The notes under the pieces: generated by a model
Databases searched by the model: none
What the model was told of the DNA's origin: nothing
The model's input: the letters and a program-made list of their open reading frames with translations, nothing else
Source: an uncultured Methanomethylovorans sp.
GTDB lineage: Archaea > Halobacteriota > Methanosarcinia > Methanosarcinales > Methanosarcinaceae
Direction: 5' to 3'
NCBI RefSeq assembly: GCF_963678545.1
Contig: NZ_OY782870.1
Span: 930,001-994,000, forward strand
Length of the DNA stretch: 64,000 bases
Shown: one piece after another, positions 8,820-17,654 of the stretch
Layout of the letters: every line of letters starts with the position of its first letter
Position numbering within the stretch: the first letter of the stretch is position 1
Translations under genes and position numbers: made by a program

Positions 8820-9379
8820 TTAAACGAATGCCCTCCTGAAACAGATATTCTCCTTGTAAAGGATATGGGCAGGCAGTTGAGGTTTCCATGCAGTTGCGCA
8901 GAGTGGGACTTGACAGAGTTTATGGGTATTTGATTGGTGGCATGTATCCATGGGTTACGGCAGGTTTGCCTACAGGACATGTGCCACAGTTATCGTCACA
9001 TGAATTGCATCAACGCGTAATGCAAGGTGATGCTACTGTCCTTGTGGATGTCAGATCAGTAAGTGAATATGATAGTTTTCATCTACGCAATGCCATATAC
9101 ATTCCAGTTGCTGATCTAAGAAAGAGATATGTTGAACTAGATCTGACAAAAGAAACAGTTATTTTCTACGGAAGTGAACAAAGATCAAGTATGGGTGCAA
9201 GTATTCCAAAGCAAAAGGTCTTTACAAAAGTGTTTAACGCAGCAGGTGGGATGAGAGGTTATGCAGCAGCAGGATTTGGCCCGGACCATCCACTATGTGC
9301 TTTGCTATGTGCATCTTTTCCTGTAAAATCATATATCTTAGTGAATGATAAAATAATAAGTACTGTGTGTTTAGATTAA
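8820..9379 (+). pseudogene. Remnant of a rhodanese-repeat protein, frameshifted and truncated
   Basis: Two rhodanese modules are visible. The frame from about 8820 reads ETDILLVKDMGRQ, then the reading shifts by one base near 8868-8880 to AVEVSMQLRRVGLDRVYGYL and continues GGMYPWVTAGLPT, which is the end of a first rhodanese domain. The second module (residues 35-135 of the frame starting at 8888) has LVDVRSVSEYDSFHLRNAIYIP but reads VIFYGSEQRSS where the active-site loop should start with Cys, so it is probably inactive. The order of parts resembles metallo-beta-lactamase-fold proteins with two C-terminal rhodanese domains; the lactamase part is missing here. An ATG at 8888 could still make a 163-residue protein, but no ribosome binding site precedes it. 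Confidence 0.65.
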
Positions 9380-9490
9380 TATTTTGTAAATGAAATGGTG
9401 GATTTGATGCGTAATTGTCTCCTAAAAATAGATATAGTTTTATCTACAGATAAATAAATACCAAATATGACAATTCAAATGGGTGGTCAC

Positions 9491-10129
9491 ATGCTAGAAA
9501 GAAAACTATCTTACATGATCATATCGTTGATACTAATGCTTTCTCTTTCCTTTATTGCACTTGCAGCAGATGGAAGAACCGCAGGAACTGATAGTCGCGC
9601 CTATGCTAATGCTGTTGTAGAAAAGAAACTAGGAGGCACGGCTAATTTCAATACATATGATAATTATATTATAGGGGTAGTAGACATGAATAAGATCGAG
9701 CCCCTTTCACTGGGTGGAGGTTATGTAATAGTTGACATGGGAGCTAACGAGTTAGTTCTTGATGAGGAAGGAGATGACCTCAGAGTCTATGAAAAGGATC
9801 AAATATTTTATGGCAAGGACGCTCCCGAAAAGTATGAGGTATTTGTCAGCCAGGATATGCAGACCTGGGAATCCCTTGGTGAGGGTTTAGGAACTGCTGA
9901 ATTCGATCTTGCCGATTCTAAACTCAACTGGGCCAGATATGTAAAGATCGAAGACAGGGAGACAGCCACAACAGGTAGGGAACCTGGATCAGATATCGAT
10001 GCTATTGAGGCTCTCCACTTTGGAGAAGAACCTACAAGTGCTATACCTGTGCCTTCTACGCCTGGATTCACAGCCGTGTTCTCCCTTCTGGCATTCGTTG
10101 GACTAATCTTTTTAGAAAAGAGAAAATGA
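9491..10129 (+). CDS. PGF-CTERM surface protein, 212 aa
   Basis: An exported protein with an N-terminal signal peptide (LSYMIISLILMLSLSFIALAA), a soluble body of about 160 residues, and a C-terminal sorting tail: TPGF, hydrophobic helix, then EKRK. The PGF motif plus helix plus basic end is the substrate signal for archaeosortase A, which replaces the tail with a lipid anchor. The body is beta-rich and acidic (residues 60-170) and resembles a jelly-roll of the discoidin type (VFVSQDMQTWESLGEGLG, WARYVKIED), a fold often used for sugar or matrix binding; that comparison is inferential. The ATG at 9491 is preferred because GGGTGG precedes it. A hairpin with T-run follows the stop. Confidence 0.75.
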   Translation: MLERKLSYMIISLILMLSLSFIALAADGRTAGTDSRAYANAVVEKKLGGTANFNTYDNYIIGVVDMNKIEPLSLGGGYVIVDMGANELVLDEEGDDLRVYEKDQIFYGKDAPEKYEVFVSQDMQTWESLGEGLGTAEFDLADSKLNWARYVKIEDRETATTGREPGSDIDAIEALHFGEEPTSAIPVPSTPGFTAVFSLLAFVGLIFLEKRK

Positions 10130-10160
10130 GGAATCCTGCCTCATTTCAGTTTTCTTTTTT
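10124..10160 (+). terminator. Hairpin terminator after the PGF-CTERM gene
   Basis: AAATGAGG (10124-10131) pairs perfectly with CCTCATTT (10139-10146) around a 7-base loop, and a T-rich run TTTCTTTTTT (10151-10160) follows. The left arm includes the stop codon region. Confidence 0.7.
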
Positions 10161-10179
10161 GTAATCTAAGTATGCATAA

Positions 10180-10390
10180 TTAAGGTCCGCATGGAAGGGT
10201 GTCTGGGCCAAAAATGTCCCTTATAAGACTAACTAAGTCTACCATCCTATCAATAGAGACTAAGAGCAGCACAAGTACTATGAGTGCTAGTATTACCTGC
10301 ACATAGTCCAAAGTGATATTTGCTATCGATGGGATGTACCAGTCTTTTGGTTGAGAGTATTGGGCATGCTTATCCCCTAAATATTCTCAT
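10180..10390 (-). pseudogene. Small single-helix membrane protein, probably frameshifted near its start
   Basis: An open stretch of 68 codons on the minus strand (10386 down to the stop at 10180-10182) reads a polar start (QYSQPKDWYIPSIANITLD), one strong membrane helix (VILALIVLVLLLVSI) and a charged end DRMVDLVSLIRDIFGPDT. It has no ATG in this frame before the helix. An ATG at 10390 reads MRIFRG and runs into a stop at a run of four G; one extra or missing base there would join it to the open stretch. Either the gene carries a frameshift, or it uses a TTG start at the helix. The composition is strongly protein-like. Function unknown. Confidence 0.45.
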
Positions 10391-10664
10391 TTCATTCACT
10401 AAATAATTTGTGCACATTTGTAACTATTATTTATGATAATCTGGGGTATGGCACATCAAAAATGAAGAATAAAACCAGCAAATGTATTCCTGTATCTATC
10501 TGGAAACATTCCTTCAATGCACGATTTATGAGAAGTGCAATGTCCTGCACCTATTAATTGAAATCTTTGAAGCTGTAGGTGGGATAAACCAGTGTACTAA
10601 TTTGATGTAAATTAATTCCAAGTAAATATATGCTCTGAAGTAAACTGATCCATCTCATCTGGAA

Positions 10665-11552
10665 TCAAAAGTTAGTGTCTGATTTTTTTGATGTATCGCA
10701 TGTGATTATCTTATTCCACATATCCCGAATTGTTCCAGAAAAAACACCATCATTATATTCAATTACTGTTTTACTTTCGAGCATTGCTTTAGTGGAATTT
10801 TCACTTAAAGGAATCTTACCCACTACCTCAACGCCTTTATTTTTGCAGTATTCTTCTATAATTGATGTTTTTTCTTCATTGACGTTGTATTTGTTGATAC
10901 AAACAACAGTCCTTATCTCAAAGTGAGTAGTAATTTCCAGCACTCTTTCAAGGTCATGTATTCCTGATACACTTGGTTCTGTCACTATGAATACAAGGTC
11001 CACTCCTGATACAGAAGCTATTACGGAGCAGCCGGTTCCGGGAGGTCCGTCTATAACAATGAGGTCAATTTCATATATTGCAGCCATTTCACTGGCATTT
11101 TTCCTTACCATTGAGACGAGTTTTCCGCCGGTCTCTTCTCCTATTCCTAACTTAGCATGGGCTAAAGGGCCAAATCGTGTTATGGATCTGTATATTTCTC
11201 CAGCTTTATTTTCTTTCATTATGATGGCATCTTCAGGGCAGATAAGTGCACATACTCCACATCCCTCACAGGCATGTTCATCAATGAACAGGTCTTTAGA
11301 GATGGCGCCAAACCTGCATCTTTCCCGGCATATGCCGCAAGCAGAACATTTATTCATATTAATGGAAGCAACTTCCATTCCATAAAAATCCAATTTGCTG
11401 GTTGATTCTGGATGCAGTATCAGATGAAGATCTGCAGCATCGACATCGCAATCTGCTATAAGGGCATTAGTCGCAAGGGAAGCAAAAGCTGCTGTAAGGG
11501 TGGTCTTACCTGTGCCTCCCTTGCCGCTGATTACAGTGATCTGTTTTAACAT
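10665..11552 (-). CDS. MinD/Mrp-type ATPase with two 4Fe-4S ferredoxin clusters
   Basis: A 295-residue P-loop ATPase of the CobQ/MinD/ParA superfamily with a ferredoxin insert. The deviant Walker A is SGKGGTGKTT (residues 9-18). Two ferredoxin cluster motifs follow: Cys69, 72, 75, 79 and Cys95, 98, 101, 105. The IDGPPGTGCSVI Walker B region is intact. Proteins of this build occur next to NifX-like orange proteins and are thought to move or insert metal clusters, or to couple ATP use to electron transfer. It lies one base downstream of a second, broken copy (11554-12350) and belongs to the operon running from 13139. This copy looks fully functional. Confidence 0.85.
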   Translation of the reverse strand: MLKQITVISGKGGTGKTTLTAAFASLATNALIADCDVDAADLHLILHPESTSKLDFYGMEVASINMNKCSACGICRERCRFGAISKDLFIDEHACEGCGVCALICPEDAIIMKENKAGEIYRSITRFGPLAHAKLGIGEETGGKLVSMVRKNASEMAAIYEIDLIVIDGPPGTGCSVIASVSGVDLVFIVTEPSVSGIHDLERVLEITTHFEIRTVVCINKYNVNEEKTSIIEEYCKNKGVEVVGKIPLSENSTKAMLESKTVIEYNDGVFSGTIRDMWNKIITCDTSKKSDTNF

Positions 11553-11553
11553 C

Positions 11554-12350
11554 TCAACACCTGCCTGTCAGCACTTGCAGTTGTCTGAATATATCTACGA
11601 ATCTTTCTTTCCAATGTGGCATTTGCAGCACGAAAGGGATACCTTCAGAGTACAATTCAGCTATTTTTATTTCATAGGGTATCTTCATAAGTACTGGAAT
11701 GTTGTTTTCTAAACAATATCTTTCTACATTGTCATTACCAATGTCATGTCGGTTGATGATCACTCCATGTGAAATTTTCATCTCTTTCACTAATTCTATG
11801 GCAAGTGATAGGTCATGTAGTCCAAAAGGGGTGGGTTCTGTGACTAGCACACAGCAATCTACACCGTTTATAGCAGAAATGACCGGGCATGCAGTACCCG
11901 GTGGAGAATCTATAATCACTGTCCTGGTATCATCAATGTGTTCTTTAAGTGCACGTATTATGAGGGAGGCCATTGGTTCGCCGATATTTAACAAGCCCTG
12001 GTATAATTCTGTGCCGCAGGTCTGCGAAGCAGATCTTTCAATGATTCCGATTTTTCGGATTTCTTCATAGATGGCACCCTGAGGGCACACAAGGTAGCAG
12101 GCGCCACAACCATGGCATAGCTTAGGAAAAAACATGATACTCTTAGGTAATTTTACAAATGCATTGAAACGGCAGGGACTTGTATCCCTACATCCCTTAC
12201 TTTTTCAAGCTCGTGGTTCAGGAATAGATTGCAGTTTGGTTCTTCTACATCACAGTCGAGGAGCTGAGTATTCCCTAGGGACAATGCAAGGTTAAGAGAC
12301 ACTGTAGTCTTGCCAGTACCTCCTTTTCCACTTGCTATCGCTATTCTCAT
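11554..12350 (-). pseudogene. MinD-type ferredoxin ATPase broken by a deletion that removes one 4Fe-4S motif
   Basis: The N-terminal frame (12350 to 12153) carries the intact Walker A (SGKGGTGKTT) and ends at VPAVSM with a stop two codons later. The C-terminal frame (to 11554) reads AFVKLPKSIMFFPKLCHGCG, the second cluster (CHGCGACYLVCP), the Walker B and the rest. Aligning it with the intact paralogue next door shows that about 14 codons containing the four Cys of the first cluster are missing, together with a change of frame. An ATG at 12135 could still give a 193-residue C-terminal piece, but without the P-loop. The break is clean, both halves remain well conserved, so it is recent, or an error in the sequence. 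Confidence 0.8.
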
Positions 12351-12402
12351 GAAGTCTCGGGTACTTTTTTATATTCTTTGCATTCTAAAGAGGATGCCAA
12401 CT

Positions 12403-12804
12403 TCAATGATGGTGGTGGTTACTGTGATCATGGCTGTGGTGGTCGTCGTGCTCATGAGAAGTACATGCATTGTTCATATTTGCCTTTTGCAGTTTTCCAT
12501 CTTTCCATGCATCCAGAGCATTTTGGATTGTACCTTGAGCTCCCACAAATACTTCTATCCCATACTGCTCAAACATTGCAACAGCTTTCGTGCCGAGTCC
12601 TCCGCACAACATTATGTCTACGCCGTTCTTGGACATAAGTTCAGGAGGCAGGCCTACACCGCCATTATGCTCACTGGCGTTGGGTATTATTGATACCTCT
12701 CCGGTTTCAGTGTTGTACATAATGTAGTTCAGAACTTTTCCAAAATGCTGTCCTACCTGGTCTTCCAGGCCGCTTTTACCCATAGATGGTACACTTATCT
12801 TCAT
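12403..12804 (-). CDS. NifX/NifB-type iron-molybdenum cofactor-binding protein with His-rich tail
   Basis: A 133-residue protein with the dinitrogenase iron-molybdenum cofactor-binding fold (NifX family, residues 1-105), known from NifX, NafY and orange protein (ORP), which hold metal-sulfur clusters. The last 20 residues are a His/Asp-rich tail (HEHDDHHSHDHSNHHHH), a likely metal-binding extension. The ATG has AGGTGA five bases upstream. It follows a second NifX-fold gene by 14 bases and precedes the ferredoxin ATPases, forming one transcription unit. No nif genes are in view, so a non-nitrogenase cluster is more likely. Which metal it binds cannot be read from sequence. Confidence 0.85.
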   Translation of the reverse strand: MKISVPSMGKSGLEDQVGQHFGKVLNYIMYNTETGEVSIIPNASEHNGGVGLPPELMSKNGVDIMLCGGLGTKAVAMFEQYGIEVFVGAQGTIQNALDAWKDGKLQKANMNNACTSHEHDDHHSHDHSNHHHH

Positions 12805-12818
12805 ATTTTCACCTTTTA

Positions 12819-13139
12819 TTAATCAGTTGTTTCAAGGAATTTTTGTACAGCTTCCATTGCTTTCATTTCAGGAAATTTCACTAACCTTATGCCTGCAGCC
12901 TCTATTACTGATACGGCGTTTGGGCCAGGGTTCCCACAAATCAGAACGTCTACTCCGTGGTCTACAATGTGTTGTGCGGCTTGTATGCCAGCACCTTGGG
13001 ATGCAACAGAATAGAGGTTTTTCATAAATTCTTTCTGCATGGTATCTGTATCCACAAACATAAAATGCATGCATCTTCCAAAATGTGGGTCAGTTTCCGC
13101 TTCAGGACTATTGTCCTTTGTAGTAACACATATTTTCAT
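12819..13139 (-). CDS. NifX-family metal-cluster-binding protein
   Basis: A 106-residue single-domain NifX/orange-protein-like protein, with the family features DPHFGRCMHFMFVD and a GVDVLICGNPGPNA loop. It should bind or carry a metal-sulfur cluster in the cytoplasm. The ATG at 13139 is preferred; a GTG at 13148 would add three residues. It is the first gene of the set: NifX-fold protein, His-tailed NifX-fold protein, broken ATPase, intact ATPase. A promoter should lie in the AT-rich stretch at 13150-13250, where TATATATAT is visible near 13240. Confidence 0.85.
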   Translation of the reverse strand: MKICVTTKDNSPEAETDPHFGRCMHFMFVDTDTMQKEFMKNLYSVASQGAGIQAAQHIVDHGVDVLICGNPGPNAVSVIEAAGIRLVKFPEMKAMEAVQKFLETTD

Positions 13140-13429
13140 TTTGCTCACGGCCTTCTAATTTGTATCTATTCTCTAATGTTCTCTCCTCTACCATTTACTC
13201 CAATATGAGGTAAAATATAAATACTTTTTCAAATACACTTATATATATGTATGAAAATAAACTTATCTGTACTATCGTACTATGTAAAACTACTCAAATC
13301 GATTCACTCCACCTGTGGTCATTGGAGTTTTTATAAATCTACAATAGAAGTAAAAACTTCACACAAAAATGTCTTTTTTAGGATCTTATATGTAACTCGC
13401 GCAGTATTTATTACATATACTTTTTCCTA

Positions 13430-15364
13430 TCATTCCTTTATGATCATCATTGGGTTGCCCACACCTACAACAGTAATCCTTGTCTCGAGGGGTGGATGAG
13501 GCCAATTTTCCGGAGCAATGTTCTTCACAGAGATATTCAGCTGTGTTTCGTTCTTACTAACACCACAACGTTGTTCATAGTCAAGTACCATGTCCACTCC
13601 AATTTGCCTTGCCCTCTCAACGGCCTCCCTGTAATCTACAATCTGTTCCCTTCCACCTGGATAGAATATTAGGAAATCCTCTGCAGGTTTCTCAATGGAT
13701 TCGGGCCTAATTTGTATTTCCACCCGTTTGACACCCTTTCCAGCAAGAGCCCCCACGGCATTTCCTACTTCCGCATGATCCGGCACTATAATATCAGCAT
13801 CCAGGAGTTCAGCCATTTCCTCAGAATATGCTTTTACGGGACCTCCCAGCAATACAATAGGCAATTTCAGGCTGAACTTTGCCGGATACAGGCCACTAAG
13901 CAGTTCGTCAACAAGGGGCTTGGACCTTTCAGGTAAAAGAAAAGCCATCTGGCTGTGGGCCATATTCTTTGCCACATGTTCTTTCACATGGGTGCAGAAC
14001 TCATATTTTTTTCTGCCGTTGTAGCGGGAGAGAAGTTCAGCACCTGCATGAGATGCATCTGCATTCCATGCAGTGTATTCTCCCCTTACATGCAAGGCGT
14101 CCGTGGGTGTGAAACCGATAGCTTGCACTAGTCTTTTCTGTATCAGAGAATCCATTACTTTTCCAGAAGGCATGGCATGCATGGATGTATAAAGTTCATG
14201 TATGCAAATCGGGTCGCTTCCAATATGTTGCAGCATTTCAGCTTCCTCGATATTTAGTCCATGGACCAGGTATCTGGTTCTTACAAAGAACTTGGTAGGC
14301 TGGTAATTCTCATCTAGTGACTTACGGGGAAGCAGCCGCATAAGATTAAGTTTCTGCAATAGGCCTGGGTGCTCAATAGCGGCAACACATAGGGGAATAA
14401 CACGTCTGGGGCCGATCTTCACTTCTCCCTCCGTGACCCAGACATGGCTGTCTCCTCCAGTGGCCGAAGTCTCCATCTTCATAGCCCTTACTCGTGTTTT
14501 CCATCCGCCTACCACAGAACCTGAAGCACTTATCTCAGGAACACCATTATATATAGCAGATACATCAGTACTGGTCCCTCCAACATCTATGGCTGTACAG
14601 GTGTCAAGTTTTGCAAGATACGATGCTCCAAGAAGACTCGCAGCAGGCCCGGAGAAAATAGTCTCAATAGGTTTTTCTAGAGCATCCTCTAGATTGTATA
14701 AGGAACCGTCACATTTCAGCATCAGCATTCTAGCATTGATGCCTCTTTTATTGATATCTGCCATCACGGCACTGACAAAGCTATAGGTAATAGGTATCAA
14801 TTGAGCATTAAGGACAGCAGTCACCGCTCTTTCATATGCACCAAGCTCCTGGGAAAGTTCATGACCACATACAACTGGTTTACCAGTGATCTTCTGAATC
14901 AAGGATTTAGCCCGCAGTTCATGCTCGGGGTTCCTTGTACCAAAGAAGGCTGAAATAGCATATGCTGAGACTTTGTCTTTTGTCCTGCTGCCAAAATTTC
15001 TAATGGCTTCGGTATCAAGAGGTAACTCTTCCTCGCCACTTGGACCATGGCCGCCGGGCACAACTATGAAATCCGGGGTAGGAAATTCCTGTTCCACGGG
15101 ATGCTGGCCTATGAGCACAAGTCCTACAGGAGTTCCCGTACCTTCAAGTAAAGAATTAGTAGAAAGAGTTGTAGAAACCGACACTAGATTGACCTGACTA
15201 AGTAGTTCTTGATCAAGAGAATCCAGCACAGCACTTATACCAATCCGCAGGTCAGGATATGTGGTAAATGCCTTTTTGGAATCTACAACTACACCGTCTG
15301 ATCCTCTCAAAAGGGCAGCATCTGTATATGTACCACCCGTGTCAATTCCAAGACCGTAATGCAA
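13430..15364 (-). CDS. Hydantoinase/oxoprolinase family protein, HyuA type
   Basis: A 644-residue protein with the acetate-kinase-like ATPase fold of HyuA: GIDTGGTYTDA at residues 6-16 (phosphate 1 loop), AIDVGGTSTDVSAI near 255 (phosphate 2), and the later LGGPVKAYSEE region. HyuA and oxoprolinases open cyclic amides such as hydantoins or 5-oxoproline using ATP, usually with a HyuB partner; no HyuB gene is in view. The frame starts with TTG at 15364, supported by AGGAG at the right distance and by no nearer ATG. It sits alone between the metal-cluster genes and the metallo-beta-lactamase gene. Substrate unknown; single archaeal HyuA-like proteins may do other ATP-dependent chemistry. Confidence 0.8.
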   Translation of the reverse strand: MHYGLGIDTGGTYTDAALLRGSDGVVVDSKKAFTTYPDLRIGISAVLDSLDQELLSQVNLVSVSTTLSTNSLLEGTGTPVGLVLIGQHPVEQEFPTPDFIVVPGGHGPSGEEELPLDTEAIRNFGSRTKDKVSAYAISAFFGTRNPEHELRAKSLIQKITGKPVVCGHELSQELGAYERAVTAVLNAQLIPITYSFVSAVMADINKRGINARMLMLKCDGSLYNLEDALEKPIETIFSGPAASLLGASYLAKLDTCTAIDVGGTSTDVSAIYNGVPEISASGSVVGGWKTRVRAMKMETSATGGDSHVWVTEGEVKIGPRRVIPLCVAAIEHPGLLQKLNLMRLLPRKSLDENYQPTKFFVRTRYLVHGLNIEEAEMLQHIGSDPICIHELYTSMHAMPSGKVMDSLIQKRLVQAIGFTPTDALHVRGEYTAWNADASHAGAELLSRYNGRKKYEFCTHVKEHVAKNMAHSQMAFLLPERSKPLVDELLSGLYPAKFSLKLPIVLLGGPVKAYSEEMAELLDADIIVPDHAEVGNAVGALAGKGVKRVEIQIRPESIEKPAEDFLIFYPGGREQIVDYREAVERARQIGVDMVLDYEQRCGVSKNETQLNISVKNIAPENWPHPPLETRITVVGVGNPMMIIKE

Positions 15365-15507
15365 AACTATATCTCCTTTTTTCTAATATTTCTATATGGA
15401 GAGTTTATATTTAACCTTTTTCAGATAGTATTATATATTTATTCTCTCATGTGTTTAATAAGACTATACACTAAACGAAAATACGAGCACTTTATCGGAG
15501 TATCTGT

Positions 15508-16218
15508 ATGAAACTTACGGTCATTTATGATAATGAGGCAAAAGAAGGTTTGAATAGTGGGTGGGGCTTTTCTTGCTTAATTGAAAGTGAAGAACATAAT
15601 ATCCTTTTTGATACTGGTTGGGACGGCCATGTACTTCTGGATAATATGAAAATGCTTGGACTTTCTCTTGAATGTATCGATATTCTTGTATTGTCTCACC
15701 AGCACTGGGACCACATTGGCGGTGTCCCAACTTTTCTTAACATGAAGTCAGATGTAGATGTCTTTATGCCAACAAGCTTTTCACCTAATCTGAAAAAAGA
15801 AATCTCTACAAGGGGAAAGCAGTCGGGTACTTCCATTTCTCTTTCAAAAAAGGGTATTTCCATGAATCCCAGACTGTATGAGATAAAAATGCCCCAAGAG
15901 ATATGTAAGGATGTTTACACTACAGGAGAACTTGGAAAAGAGGTAAAAGAACAATCTTTAATACTAGACTCCGGCAAAGGGCTGTACATCATTACTGGTT
16001 GCGCACACCCCGGGCTTTCTGCAATATTGAAGGCTGCTTCTTCGTTCGGTAATGTGATCGGTATCATTGGTGGTCTGCACGACAGCCAGGAATATGATAT
16101 ATTCAAAGGCATGCAGTTGATCGGTGCCGGTCATTGTACAGTTCATAAGGAAGAGATAAGGACAGAATATCCAGATGCCTTTGTCGATATTTTTGCAGGA
16201 TATTCTGTGGAGCTTTAA
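15508..16218 (+). CDS. Metallo-beta-lactamase-fold hydrolase
   Basis: A 236-residue member of the metallo-beta-lactamase superfamily. The metal site LSHQHWDHIGG gives His64, His66, Asp68 and His69; further ligands are the His in GCAHPG and the late GGLHDSQEYD His. It most resembles the branch related to dihydropteroate/beta-ribofuranosylaminobenzene phosphate synthase-like proteins (COG1237), many of which accompany Mrp ATPases and orange-protein genes. The ATG has GGAG eight bases upstream. It starts a plus-strand series with the DUF134 and Mrp genes. The true substrate is unknown. Confidence 0.82.
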   Translation: MKLTVIYDNEAKEGLNSGWGFSCLIESEEHNILFDTGWDGHVLLDNMKMLGLSLECIDILVLSHQHWDHIGGVPTFLNMKSDVDVFMPTSFSPNLKKEISTRGKQSGTSISLSKKGISMNPRLYEIKMPQEICKDVYTTGELGKEVKEQSLILDSGKGLYIITGCAHPGLSAILKAASSFGNVIGIIGGLHDSQEYDIFKGMQLIGAGHCTVHKEEIRTEYPDAFVDIFAGYSVEL

Positions 16219-16408
16219 ATAATACACATCAGTAATACTGTGGTTATAGAAGAAATGAACGCAAGAATAATCTATGGTCTCATTCTTTCAAGAAGGCTTA
16301 GAAGGACATGTGCTGCTCAAGGGACTTTTATATGATATATTTTACTTTGAAAGTTGTATTTAATCATAGGAAACTATATATAATTAATAGCCTCTGTGAG
16401 AAAATGCT

Positions 16409-16744
16409 ATGAAAGAGCGAGGACGTCCGAAGTGCCCACGACGTGTGGAGCTTACTCCAGAAGTGATCTATTTTAAACCAAGAGGGGTGCCTCTGCAGGA
16501 ACTAGAGGTCGTTTCTATTGCACTGGAAGAACTTGAGGCTCTACGCCTTGTGGATCTTGAGGATCTCACACAGGAAGAGGCATCTCTTAAAATGGGGATC
16601 TCAAGGAGGGCTTTTTGGGAAGACTTGCAAAGTGCCAGAAGAAAAGTTACTTTTGCGCTGACTACCGGCAGGGCTATCGAGATCTCAGGTGGAGATTATA
16701 TCACTGTCGGAACAGGAAATAAAGGTTGCAGAAGATCGACATAG
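16409..16744 (+). CDS. DUF134 (UPF0251) helix-turn-helix protein
   Basis: A 111-residue protein of the DUF134 family, with the characteristic opening [10 protein letters not shown] and a helix-turn-helix region like sigma-70 region 4 ([20 protein letters not shown], about residues 50-70). It is probably a DNA-binding regulator. Members are commonly found next to Mrp/NBP35 ATPases, NifX-like proteins and ferredoxin MinD ATPases, as here. The ATG follows GTGAGA. The next gene, the Mrp ATPase, starts 55 bases downstream and may be in the same transcript. Confidence 0.82.
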   Translation: MKERGRPKCPRRVELTPEVIYFKPRGVPLQELEVVSIALEELEALRLVDLEDLTQEEASLKMGISRRAFWEDLQSARRKVTFALTTGRAIEISGGDYITVGTGNKGCRRST

Positions 16745-16799
16745 GTCAGATGCAAAGGCCATCCTTTCAAAATTTGAATTATTTTTCAGGTGAATCAAT

Positions 16800-17639
16800 A
16801 TGGACAATAAAGTTCAGAAAACCCAGGATCTGCTTCAGAAGCCACAAGAATCAAAGCTCATCACTAATATGAGGGCCATTAAGAACAAGATAATGGTAAT
16901 GAGTGGAAAAGGAGGCGTAGGGAAAAGCACCGTTGCAGCTAATCTTGCTGCACAGCTTGCTCTTAAGGGCTTTAAAGTAGGTCTCCTGGACAGTGATATT
17001 CACGGTCCAAGTATTCCTAAGATGTTTGGTATAGAGGATACTAGGCCTGAAGTGGATGAGAAAGGTATAGTGCCCGTACCCGTGACAGAGAACCTTAAAG
17101 TGATGTCAATTGCCCTGTTACTGGAAGATAAGGACTCTCCGATAATATGGAGAGGTCCAGCTAAGATGGCAGCTATAAAACAGTTTTTGGAAGACGTTTC
17201 ATGGGGAAAGCTTGATTACCTTATCGTTGACCTGCCACCAGGAACAGGTGATGAGCCCCTCAGCATTGCTCAACTTATTGAAAAGGTGGATGGTGCTGTG
17301 GTTGTCACCACGCCTCAGGACATGGCATTGGTAAGTGTGCGTAAGTCGATTACCTTCGCCCATATGCTAAAGGTTCCTGTTATCGGCATAGTGGAGAACA
17401 TGAGTGTGATTATTTGCCCTCACTGCGATGAGAAAATAAATCTCTTTGGTAAAGGCGGAGTTGAAAAGGCAGCAAAGGACTTTGATGTTCCGGTGCTTGC
17501 AGCTTTGCCCATGGATCCTGAGATCGCTGAGATCGAGGATAATGGACAGGTACATACTTTGGATGCCAATGCAACTGAATGGTCAAGAGAATTCACAAAG
17601 ATAGTGGATTCAGTTGTTGGATTCAATAAGCAGGTGTAA
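16800..17639 (+). CDS. Mrp/NBP35-family iron-sulfur cluster carrier ATPase
   Basis: A 279-residue cytosolic ATPase (ApbC/NBP35/Mrp) that carries and transfers 4Fe-4S clusters. The deviant Walker A is SGKGGVGKST (residues 35-44), the DLPPGTGDEPL region is at 144-154, and the bridging CPHC cluster motif is at Cys206 and Cys209. It lacks the N-terminal four-Cys cluster of eukaryotic NBP35, as usual for archaeal Mrp. The ATG follows AGGTGA. With the DUF134 protein upstream and the two MinD-type ferredoxin ATPases nearby it supports an iron-sulfur role of the whole neighbourhood. A hairpin terminator follows. Confidence 0.9.
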   Translation: MDNKVQKTQDLLQKPQESKLITNMRAIKNKIMVMSGKGGVGKSTVAANLAAQLALKGFKVGLLDSDIHGPSIPKMFGIEDTRPEVDEKGIVPVPVTENLKVMSIALLLEDKDSPIIWRGPAKMAAIKQFLEDVSWGKLDYLIVDLPPGTGDEPLSIAQLIEKVDGAVVVTTPQDMALVSVRKSITFAHMLKVPVIGIVENMSVIICPHCDEKINLFGKGGVEKAAKDFDVPVLAALPMDPEIAEIEDNGQVHTLDANATEWSREFTKIVDSVVGFNKQV

Positions 17640-17654
17640 GTTTTGAGATATATT

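Noticed and set aside
13251..13499. Plus-strand open frame of 82 codons
   Set aside because: It overlaps the 3' end of the HyuA gene antisense, has no ribosome binding site and an unlikely composition.
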